The notes beneath the pieces were generated by a model, which was not told where the DNA came from, searched no databases, and saw only the letters and a program-made list of their open reading frames with translations. Made by a program: the position numbers and the translations under genes. Source: EX4572-165 sp964581795 (lineage in GTDB: Archaea; Thermoplasmatota; E2; DHVEG-1). From it: a stretch of 29,936 nucleotides of DNA. Every line of letters begins with the position of its first letter. Position 1 is the stretch's first letter. The DNA lies in NCBI GenBank assembly GCA_964581795.1, contig CAZOPW010000021.1, forward strand, positions 1-29,936, written 5' to 3'. Positions 22,985 through 29,936 of the stretch are shown here, in pieces.

Positions 22985-23773
22985 ATGGATTTAAAGAAAA
23001 AGGTCGTTCTTGTGTCTGGTGCAACCGGGGGAATGGGTGAAGAACTTGTTAAATTACTTGCTCAAGAAAAATGTAAACTTGCACTTTTTGCCCGACGTGA
23101 AAACAAGCTTAAAAAGTTAAAAGAAAATTTAGAAACAAAAGAAAATCAAATCACATATAAAACATGTGATGTTCAACAAAAAGACCAGGTTGAAGCAGCA
23201 GTAGACTATACCTTAGAAACATACGGGAGAATTGATTTAGCGATTTTAACTGCTGGAATATTAGTTCCCAATCCCATTCAAACTTTCGATAGCAGTATCA
23301 TTAAACAATCAATTGAAGTAAATTTTATGGGAGTTGTATATTTCGTTGAACAACTCTTAAAAGTAATGAAAAAACAAAAGCATGGAACGATTGCAGCAGT
23401 GTCTACCCTTCCAGATCATCGGGGAGTTCCAGGCTGGGGAGCGTATGGAGCTAGTAAAGCTGCAATAAGTTGGTTAATGGAAAGTCTTCGAGCGGAAGCA
23501 AAGAAAGAATACAATATTAATATGATAACCATCAAACCAGGATCTGTAGAAACACCAATGATAGAAGAGTATCATCGACCAGGTTCAATTACTTCAGATA
23601 AAGCTGCAAAAATAATGTTAGATGGAATAAAAAAGGAAAAACGGGTGATTCAATTTCCTTTAGCACAAGTTCTCTCTATTCGATTACAAGATTTATTTCC
23701 ACCACTCGCCTACGATTTATTGCCCATTGAACAAGCAAAAGGAGCAGGTTATCCAAAAGTAGAAGAAGAATAA
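22985..23773 (+). CDS. Short-chain dehydrogenase/reductase (SDR), 262 aa
   Basis: A classical SDR: cofactor motif SGATGGMG (residues 11-18), the CDVQ segment, LTAGIL replacing the usual NNAG, catalytic S140, Y154 and K158 in the GAYGASK context, and the KPGSVETPM loop after it. It is an NAD(P)-dependent oxidoreductase; R37/R38 after the second strand suggest NADP preference. The substrate is not predictable. The ATG is preceded by GAGGT. It leads a plus-strand run with a PaaK-like enzyme (22 bases on), a UPF0104 membrane protein and a folate enzyme, so it may reduce or oxidise the product of the acyl-activating enzyme. Confidence 0.88.
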   Translation: MDLKKKVVLVSGATGGMGEELVKLLAQEKCKLALFARRENKLKKLKENLETKENQITYKTCDVQQKDQVEAAVDYTLETYGRIDLAILTAGILVPNPIQTFDSSIIKQSIEVNFMGVVYFVEQLLKVMKKQKHGTIAAVSTLPDHRGVPGWGAYGASKAAISWLMESLRAEAKKEYNINMITIKPGSVETPMIEEYHRPGSITSDKAAKIMLDGIKKEKRVIQFPLAQVLSIRLQDLFPPLAYDLLPIEQAKGAGYPKVEEE

Positions 23774-23795
23774 ACAATTGTTAATCGTGATGATA

Positions 23796-25184
23796 ATGAA
23801 TCCACTTTTAAATCCATATATCACTTTTTCTCTACTGAAAAAATTAATTGTGGACCCTGACCGGATTAAAAAAAAATCAGTAGAGCAAATCAACCAATAC
23901 AAAAACAAAGCATTTCGAAAAATGGTATCATATGCGTATACCGTTCCTGTTTATCATAAGAAATACAAAAAAGCAGGTGTACATCCAAACGACATCAAAA
24001 CAATAGAGGATATCAAGAAACTCCCTTTTATTTCAAAAGAAGAAATCAAACAAAATTTCGGGGAACAAATTCTCCCAATTAACTATAACAAAGATAACGC
24101 TTACGCCTATTGTACTGGTGGAACCACCGGTAAACCACTATGTTTGTACACTGATTTTTACACCATCGCTTCAGCAGCAATTATACCATTACGAGAATTA
24201 CGATTATTGAATATTCCAGTGAAAGACCTTCGCTTCGTTCACATTGGAAATTTTAATCCAAACCGTATTGATTTAATTGCAAAACAACTCTTTGAAAAAA
24301 ATCTTGGATTTCTTCATGTCACAAAAAACCAACTAAACATTGATGTGAGCATGCCACAAAAAGAAATCATGAAAAAAATGAATCATTACAAACCTGACAT
24401 AATTATGACATACCCAGCAACCTTCCAACGTCTCGCCTATCTAAAAAGAAATGGATACGGTGAAAATATTAAACCAAAACTCTGTTGGACTGGTGGTGCG
24501 ATGCTTGATGAATATACCCGCAAATCTGTCCAAGACGCGTTTGATTGCCCATTATTAAATATTTATCCTTCAGTTGAAGCAGGAGCAGACATCGGATACG
24601 AATGTTATCATGGAACCTGGCATGTACATGACGATTTCTTTCATCTCGAAGCAATAGATGAAAACCAAAACCTTGTCGAAAACGGAAAACGAGGACATAT
24701 CGTCCTCACTCGTCTCTGGGGAAAAGGAACACCAATTATTAGATACACAGGAATGGATGACTGGGTAAATCTCACTGATCCAATTACTGATTCCTGCGGA
24801 ATAACCACGACTACTATCAAAGGAGGAGTAGAAGGCCGAAAAAGAGCGAATATTGTCCTTCCAAATGGAAACGTTTTTCCACCTGGCGCGTTTTGTTTTA
24901 TCACCCCCGTTTTAACAAAACTACAAACTTTTAAAGTAAAACAATATCAAATCATTCAACAAGATCTCCATCACATTGATATCCTCCTCGTCATCGATGA
25001 AGAACAACGACACATAGGAGCTTCAGTTGACAGAATTAAAAATGAAATTAAAAAAATCTATGAACAGAAAGTTGGAGATGATGTGGAAATAACTGTAAAA
25101 GAAGTTGAAGAGATTCCCCATGATAAAAACGCGTCAAAACCACCACCTATTGTTGTATCAAATGTACACGATAGCTTACAATAA
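23796..25184 (+). CDS. PaaK-like (phenylacetate-CoA ligase family) adenylate-forming enzyme, 462 aa
   Basis: The adenylation core shows YCTGGTTGKPL (about residues 105-115), TYPATFQRLAYL, the WTGGAMLDEYTRK and YPSVEAGADIGYEC segments and the switch-like IIRYTGMDDWV, all in the order of the PaaK/CapK family. The C-terminal subdomain (about 370-462) ends in a basic segment with the late Lys (DKNASKPPP) expected for catalysis. Relatives activate aryl or acyl acids as CoA thioesters or, in coenzyme F390 synthetase, transfer AMP; the substrate here is open. I choose ATG 23796 with GTGAT just ahead; ATG 23790 and TTG 23778 are also in frame. It is sandwiched between an SDR and a UPF0104 membrane protein. 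Confidence 0.82.
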   Translation: MNPLLNPYITFSLLKKLIVDPDRIKKKSVEQINQYKNKAFRKMVSYAYTVPVYHKKYKKAGVHPNDIKTIEDIKKLPFISKEEIKQNFGEQILPINYNKDNAYAYCTGGTTGKPLCLYTDFYTIASAAIIPLRELRLLNIPVKDLRFVHIGNFNPNRIDLIAKQLFEKNLGFLHVTKNQLNIDVSMPQKEIMKKMNHYKPDIIMTYPATFQRLAYLKRNGYGENIKPKLCWTGGAMLDEYTRKSVQDAFDCPLLNIYPSVEAGADIGYECYHGTWHVHDDFFHLEAIDENQNLVENGKRGHIVLTRLWGKGTPIIRYTGMDDWVNLTDPITDSCGITTTTIKGGVEGRKRANIVLPNGNVFPPGAFCFITPVLTKLQTFKVKQYQIIQQDLHHIDILLVIDEEQRHIGASVDRIKNEIKKIYEQKVGDDVEITVKEVEEIPHDKNASKPPPIVVSNVHDSLQ

Positions 25185-25231
25185 TTGGCTAAAAACCAGT
25201 TCAATATTATAGGTCATTTTTGGTATGCATC

Positions 25232-26212
25232 ATGTTTAAAAACTTCCAACTAAAAAAACTTACAAAATTCATTCCAGTCATTGGCATAATCCTATTTTTA
25301 TATATCTTATTTAACATTGGATTTGGAAAAATCATTCATGCTTTCTCATTAATACCTTGGCATTATTACATTTTAGCATTACTTGTTTTTATTCCAAAAC
25401 TTCTTCTTGCCGGATTAAAATGGCAGTATATAAACAAAAAACAAGACATTTATATCTCATATTTTACTGTTATACGATTGTATTTGCTTGGATTATTTTA
25501 TGGTAGTGTTACCCCAGGGGCAATCGGGATGCACATTCGCGTTTATTATTTACGAAAAAAAGCAAACGTATCCTTTGAAAAATGCATTGCGAACTCATTA
25601 ATAGAAGGAACATTAGCTATTCTTGCCGGATTATTCCTTTCAATCTTTGGATCATTACTCATCCTGAACTCTTATCCGGGAGTGTTACCATTAATCATTG
25701 GTTTTTTCATTATGTATGTACTCGCGTTTACCTTTTTTATGGAACATAAAAGAGGGGAGGGATTTTTTACGTTTATCATACGGCCGTTTCTTCCTCATGC
25801 GACCAAAGAAAACCTAGAATACATTATTTCTCGACTGTATAAAGACATACCTCGTTTACGCGATTTACTTTTTCCATTTACTAGTGAACTCATCATTTGG
25901 TTAATTGCAGCAACCCAAGTCTATGTTCTTTCCTTAGCTTTTTCCATTCCAATTCCATATGTAGAATTCATTTTACTTAGTATTGTATCTGTAATCATTT
26001 CAAACATTATCCCTTTATCAATTGGAGGACTTGGAGTAAGAGAAGGAACGTTTGTTGTTTTATTATCAACCTATGGAGTATCATTCGAAGTCGCGTTTGT
26101 TTTATCATTAGCTGGATTTCTTGTAAAAAATCTTATACCGGGATTATTTGGATTAATTATATCTTTATTTGAAAAAGAGTCTCCAGTTGAAGCTATACAA
26201 TCCTCAGTTTAA
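25232..26212 (+). CDS. UPF0104 / LPG-synthase-TM-like membrane protein, second copy, 326 aa
   Basis: A paralogue of the protein at 15726-16733: both have about eight membrane segments, the motif LFYGSVTPGAIG after the third segment, a basic RLRDLLFPF-type region in the middle and GGLGVREGTF near the end. The family is thought to move or modify lipid-linked compounds in the membrane, without a proven reaction in archaea. I start at ATG 25232; a TTG at 25220 is also in frame, and neither has a strong ribosome site. It lies 47 bases after the PaaK-like gene and 30 bases before the folate gene. Confidence 0.82.
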   Translation: MFKNFQLKKLTKFIPVIGIILFLYILFNIGFGKIIHAFSLIPWHYYILALLVFIPKLLLAGLKWQYINKKQDIYISYFTVIRLYLLGLFYGSVTPGAIGMHIRVYYLRKKANVSFEKCIANSLIEGTLAILAGLFLSIFGSLLILNSYPGVLPLIIGFFIMYVLAFTFFMEHKRGEGFFTFIIRPFLPHATKENLEYIISRLYKDIPRLRDLLFPFTSELIIWLIAATQVYVLSLAFSIPIPYVEFILLSIVSVIISNIIPLSIGGLGVREGTFVVLLSTYGVSFEVAFVLSLAGFLVKNLIPGLFGLIISLFEKESPVEAIQSSV

Positions 26213-26242
26213 AAAAACAATTGAAAAAAGAATTAGATTCCT

Positions 26243-26806
26243 ATGAATAAAAAACAATTACGAACAAAAATTCAGAATCAAAGAAAACAAAAATCCAAGC
26301 AATTCATTTTAACAAACAGTGAACAAATCAGAAAACAATTGATGAAACAGTCATTATTTCAACATACATCTAAGATTCTCTTTTATGTTTCATATAACGG
26401 TGAAGTTCACACCCATGATCTAATCAAAAAATCATTTTCATTAAACAAAACAATTTACGTTCCAATTTCAAATCCCCAGACTCATACGTTATATATCTCA
26501 AAACTAAATCAATTTACTGATCTTTCACCTGGTACTTATGGTATTTTAGAACCAAAAAAAGACACCATCAATACAGTACCATTAAACCAAATTGAATTAA
26601 TCATTGTTCCAGGGGTCGCATTCGATGAACATGGCCATCGAATCGGCCAAGGAGGAGGATATTATGATTGGTTACTCTCAAAAACACGTGTACCAACAAT
26701 TGCTCTCGCCTTTGAATTTCAAATACATGCCACCATTCCAATTGAACCTCACGACCAACGCATTGATTACATCATCACTGAAAAACGAGTGATATCATGT
26801 TTTTAA
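26243..26806 (+). CDS. 5-formyltetrahydrofolate cyclo-ligase family protein, 187 aa
   Basis: The length and closing motif fit the family: VPGVAFDEHGHRIGQGGGYYDWLL (residues 122-145) holds the conserved R-GxGGGYYD nucleotide/folate site; an N-terminal basic helix and the VPISNP segment match too. The enzyme turns 5-formyl-THF into 5,10-methenyl-THF using ATP. It is the last gene of the plus-strand run and faces purP, whose product uses formate directly, so one-carbon metabolism is shared by the two neighbours but they are transcribed convergently. No strong ribosome site is visible before the ATG. Confidence 0.88.
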   Translation: MNKKQLRTKIQNQRKQKSKQFILTNSEQIRKQLMKQSLFQHTSKILFYVSYNGEVHTHDLIKKSFSLNKTIYVPISNPQTHTLYISKLNQFTDLSPGTYGILEPKKDTINTVPLNQIELIIVPGVAFDEHGHRIGQGGGYYDWLLSKTRVPTIALAFEFQIHATIPIEPHDQRIDYIITEKRVISCF

Positions 26807-26827
26807 TAAAACACCTATTTTCTGATA

Positions 26828-27958
26828 TTAAGTAACTAATTCTTTTAATCTATTCGTGTCAATCCCCTTACGAATCTCCATAGCAACACGTTCACCATAA
26901 CTAATAGAATCACCATACAAATACCCAGAATGCGGTGTGAAACGAGTTAAGGGACTCCCAGGAATCCGCATAGATACATCAAACACGACCATTTCTTCTT
27001 TTCCTCGATCCGCTGCAACCGCACCTTGTAATGCAAACGGGCCAATAATACCTGGAGGTACTTCTTTTTGTGTAGTGCTCACAAATTTCTCTCCAAGCAT
27101 AAAGATTTTTTCAATGATTGATTCTTTCGTTGTCGCTGCAATATGACCGGTTTCAATCATTTTTGGTTTCAAATACTTCAATACTTCAAGTTGCTCATTA
27201 GCAGGTAATCGTAACAATCCATCTAAATTCGTTTGCCGACGAGTATCCGTTCCCATGATCTCCAGTTCATCATCGATAACACTATAAAAATAATTGAAAT
27301 TCACCTGAGCACCAACTACATATTCTTCAATAACTGCATTATCTAAAGCACTCTGAGTAATCAGTTTCTTATCTAATAATTCTTTAGATTTTTTCTGATA
27401 ATCTTTAAAAGTGGAAGCGTAAAAAAAAGCTCGTTCATACCCCCGAATTGCTTCATTAACCTTCACAATAACTAACCGGTCAATGTCTTCAGGTTTTTCA
27501 TAAATCTTCGGATATCTAATTCCTGCTTTTTTCAATAAGTAATACTGGTTTTTTGGAACATCTCGCTCTTCAAGTTTCACCATTCCTCTCGATCCATAAA
27601 TAGGTACATGAAAATTTTTTTCGATGTCTTCAAAATCAAAATAAACCCAGAAATACCGACTATGTACAAAAATTGTGTTTTTATCCCGTAATGTTTCCTG
27701 TACATCAGGACGAGTGACATCCGCGAATTTATCTAAAACAATAGTTTCATCAATACAGCCACGTCCATCTTTTCGAGTCTTGTAATATTTCGTATACGTT
27801 TTTTCCCTCCCTTTTTGACAAACAGCAAGTGTTTTGAATCCATGTTTTTTTGCACCACGACTCACATCAAGTCCGGAATGCCCACCAAGAACACCAATGG
27901 TAATGTCTTCTGTATTATATGATTTTAAAATATTTTGAATTGTTTTTCGTTCTAACAT
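26828..27958 (-). CDS. purP: FAICAR synthetase PurP (formate-dependent), 376 aa
   Basis: An ATP-grasp enzyme of archaeal purine synthesis that makes FAICAR from AICAR, formate and ATP. Typical PurP features are LGGHSGLDVSRGAKKHG near residue 22, VHSRYFWVY (about 98-106), YGSRGMVKLEERD, the ATP-grasp VKVNEAIRGYERAFF (about 171-185), and the C-terminal FDVSMRIPGSP and YGERVAMEIRKG. The length is normal (about 360-380). It is 24 bases downstream of thrS on the same strand and probably cotranscribed with it. It has no counterpart in most bacteria, supporting an archaeal source. Confidence 0.93.
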   Translation of the reverse strand: MLERKTIQNILKSYNTEDITIGVLGGHSGLDVSRGAKKHGFKTLAVCQKGREKTYTKYYKTRKDGRGCIDETIVLDKFADVTRPDVQETLRDKNTIFVHSRYFWVYFDFEDIEKNFHVPIYGSRGMVKLEERDVPKNQYYLLKKAGIRYPKIYEKPEDIDRLVIVKVNEAIRGYERAFFYASTFKDYQKKSKELLDKKLITQSALDNAVIEEYVVGAQVNFNYFYSVIDDELEIMGTDTRRQTNLDGLLRLPANEQLEVLKYLKPKMIETGHIAATTKESIIEKIFMLGEKFVSTTQKEVPPGIIGPFALQGAVAADRGKEEMVVFDVSMRIPGSPLTRFTPHSGYLYGDSISYGERVAMEIRKGIDTNRLKELVT

Positions 27959-27982
27959 ATATCATCATCCATAACACATTTT

Positions 27983-29866
27983 TTATTTGAATCTAGGGCG
28001 TTTTGAAAGAAACATTGGTAATGGTAATGGTTCAGTTGGAAATCCCCTTCCGAACGAATCAATAATTTGAGCAAGTTCCTCCACCGTATACACTCTTGAA
28101 TTATCACCAACTTCAGCAGATCGAAACCGAGGTTTAAACCGACCAGCTGTTTTCTCTTTTTCACCTATTACAATAGTGATTGGAATCCATTCCTTTTCTG
28201 CATCACGGACGCGGCGACTCACACTTTCATCACGATCATCGATATCTGCTCTAATTAAATCCAAATCAGTATGATCCTGTAATGCTTTCACATACAGTTC
28301 ACAATCACGGACAAATTCATCACTAATTGGAATAAATCTGATTTGAGTTGGAGAAAGCCAAAGCGGAAGCATTGCTTTTTCTCCCTTACTCATTCGTATC
28401 GCTTCTTTTTCCAACAAGGCATACATAACTCGTTCAATTGCCCCTGATGGACTGCAATGAAGGATTAACGGATGGCGCTGCGCTCCATGCTGATCTGTGA
28501 ATTGAATATCGTATCGTTCTCCATTTTCGATATCAATTTGATCTGTGCTTAACGCTGATGCTTTATCGGATTTATCCACGAAATTGAATTCAAATTTTAA
28601 TACAAAATAAAAAATCCGTTCATCCCAGAGTTCAACTAGAATTGGTTTTCCAATTATTTTTACTAAATTAACAATGAAATCCTTATTTTCCTGGTAAAAT
28701 TCTTTCGTTGTTCGTAACGCCATTTCAATATCATTTGTCGTAATCCCAATGTCTTGAAGAACACTTAAACTTAGATCGAAACGAGTTTTAAATTCATCCA
28801 TTGCCATGTCCATATCTGAAACCATGGCATGGACATCAGGCATGGTAAATGCACGTAAGCGGCGTAAACCAGTAAGCTCACCAGATTGCTCTCTTCGAAA
28901 TGAATACTTGGTCATTTCATAAAGTTTCAATGGTAAATTCTTGTAACTAATAGTTGCATCATGAGCCATGAGGAATTGACCAAAACAAGCTGCAAATCTG
29001 AGGAAAAAATTTCGTTTATCACTTTCAATTTGATATTGCCGAGCAGGAAATCGTTGTAAATATTTGGAAAGTGTTGGATGTTCCATATCATACATAATTG
29101 GTGTTTCAACTTCGAGTCCACCATAATCAACGACTCTTCGCGTCACGTATTGTTCAAGTAATTTTTTTATGAAACGACCTTTTGGATAATAGCGCATGTT
29201 TCCTGCATCTGAAGCAGGTTCATAATCAGCTAGTTGCAATTTTTTCATCAAATTCACATGAGCTGGTTCTTGTTTCACTTCCCGTGATTTTTCTTTTTCA
29301 TATACAGAAAATTTCCGTAAATTGTCATGATCTGAAAAATCAAAATCATCAATAGAGTGAAGCGAGCCATCCTCTGTTAAAATATGCCAATACGAACTTA
29401 ATTTCCTTTCCTTTTTTAATGATTCTGATTCGTCATCTTTTTCTTCCGTTGGAATAATCGATTTTGATAATTCAGAGAGTGGATGACCTTTACATGAAAT
29501 TTTAAATGCTTTGTACCATCCAAAAGGCGATCGTTTTACATTAAAATCTTGTTGTTTTAATTCAAATTCCAATTCAATAAGAATATTTTGTGCTTGTTTA
29601 GGACTTGCAAGATCTGAAGAAAGATGAGCATAAGGATAAATCATGATATTTTTGACTTTCAGTTGTTCAGCTGTTTGTTTAATTTGATCGATCGCATTTT
29701 TTACTGTCCGAGCGGAAGATTTTGCATCAATTTTTTCAACTGCAGTAAACACAGTCAAGGCTTCATCGAATCGATCTGTTTTTTTATGGATTTCCTCAGG
29801 ATTTTTAATTGCTTTGTTTTTTACTTCATATTCAATGTAGTCACTATGTATAAGTAGGAGTTTCAT
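27983..29866 (-). CDS. thrS: Threonyl-tRNA synthetase, archaeal type, 627 aa
   Basis: The N-terminal region (residues 1-140, MKLLLIHSDYIEYEV onward) is the archaeal D-aminoacyl-tRNA-deacylase-like editing domain that removes wrongly attached serine. The class II catalytic core follows: zinc ligands C294 (AACFGQF) and H346 (MPDVHAM) with a third His in the HPLILHCSPSG segment, motif 2 around FRREQSGELTGLRRLRAFT, and motif 3 SPSGAIERVMYALLE. The anticodon-binding domain occupies about residues 520-627. The ATG has AAAGGA nearby and a TATA box at 29901-29913. It is a full-length, editing-competent enzyme by architecture, first gene of a two-gene unit with purP. Confidence 0.95.
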   Translation of the reverse strand: MKLLLIHSDYIEYEVKNKAIKNPEEIHKKTDRFDEALTVFTAVEKIDAKSSARTVKNAIDQIKQTAEQLKVKNIMIYPYAHLSSDLASPKQAQNILIELEFELKQQDFNVKRSPFGWYKAFKISCKGHPLSELSKSIIPTEEKDDESESLKKERKLSSYWHILTEDGSLHSIDDFDFSDHDNLRKFSVYEKEKSREVKQEPAHVNLMKKLQLADYEPASDAGNMRYYPKGRFIKKLLEQYVTRRVVDYGGLEVETPIMYDMEHPTLSKYLQRFPARQYQIESDKRNFFLRFAACFGQFLMAHDATISYKNLPLKLYEMTKYSFRREQSGELTGLRRLRAFTMPDVHAMVSDMDMAMDEFKTRFDLSLSVLQDIGITTNDIEMALRTTKEFYQENKDFIVNLVKIIGKPILVELWDERIFYFVLKFEFNFVDKSDKASALSTDQIDIENGERYDIQFTDQHGAQRHPLILHCSPSGAIERVMYALLEKEAIRMSKGEKAMLPLWLSPTQIRFIPISDEFVRDCELYVKALQDHTDLDLIRADIDDRDESVSRRVRDAEKEWIPITIVIGEKEKTAGRFKPRFRSAEVGDNSRVYTVEELAQIIDSFGRGFPTEPLPLPMFLSKRPRFK

Positions 29867-29900
29867 GAAATCAATTCCTTTCAGAGGTCTAAATTAGATT

Positions 29901-29913
29901 CTTATTTTTAAAG
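29901..29913 (-). promoter_or_regulatory. TATA box for thrS-purP
   Basis: On the minus strand CTTTAAAAATAAG predicts transcription from about 29880, a leader of about 14 bases carrying the AAAGGA ribosome site before ATG 29866. Confidence 0.5.
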
Positions 29914-29936
29914 ATAGTGATTAAAAGGTATGACAA

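Noticed and set aside
1..29936. CRISPR array, insertion sequence, integron, toxin-antitoxin or phage remnants
   Set aside because: No regularly spaced repeats, transposase motifs, or small paired toxin genes were found; the window reads as ordinary chromosome.

Overview
The window looks like archaeal chromosome, AT-rich and densely coded on both strands. The evidence is a tight operon for the archaeal type of mevalonate pathway (mevalonate kinase, AcnX-type phosphomevalonate dehydratase, UbiD-family decarboxylase), PurP, a threonyl-tRNA synthetase with the archaeal D-aminoacyl-tRNA-deacylase-like editing domain, and TATA boxes about 25-30 bases ahead of deduced transcript starts. Secreted beta-sandwich proteins of the 'STDPD.D' type recall Thermoplasmatota and related Euryarchaeota; that placement is a guess. 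There is no rRNA, recognisable tRNA, insertion sequence, CRISPR array or phage gene.

Layout. (1) 1-2770, plus: two zinc-ribbon proteins (the first cut by the window edge), a YbjQ-family protein and an ABC-2 type exporter pair. (2) 2763-3587, minus: a TauE/SafE-type permease; 3777-4271, plus: a small secreted Cys-containing protein. (3) 9869 down to 4297, minus: HD-domain protein, CitF-type citrate CoA-transferase, short citrate-synthase-like citryl-CoA lyase, fused aconitase, cysteine synthase. Three consecutive steps (aconitate/isocitrate-citrate, citrate-citryl-CoA, citryl-CoA-oxaloacetate plus acetyl-CoA) sit in one operon, with none of the ACP, ligase or prosthetic-group genes of classical citrate lyase. 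(4) 9870-10198: intergenic stretch with a strong inverted repeat that may be a small RNA gene. (5) 10199-11491, plus: membrane-anchored CrtC/AttH-like lipocalin-fold protein. (6) 15644 down to 11518, minus: mevalonate kinase, UbiD, LpdD-like protein, AcnX large, AcnX small, together converting mevalonate to isopentenyl phosphate. (7) 18417 down to 15726, minus: secreted-type phosphodiesterase/sulfatase-superfamily protein and a UPF0104 membrane protein. (8) 18672-22676: a secreted M28-peptidase homologue that appears to have lost metal ligands, a convergent secreted PHP/DUF3604 protein, and a small secreted protein. (9) 22985-26806, plus: SDR, PaaK-like adenylate-forming enzyme, second UPF0104 protein, 5-formyl-THF cyclo-ligase. 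(10) 29866 down to 26828, minus: thrS and purP.

The most interesting items are the ACP-free citrate-cleavage operon, the LpdD-like gene embedded in the mevalonate operon next to a prenyl-FMN-dependent decarboxylase, the degenerate M28 protein, the possible small RNA near 10 kb, and the paired UPF0104 loci. Residue assignments were made by eye against remembered family motifs; no database search was run.
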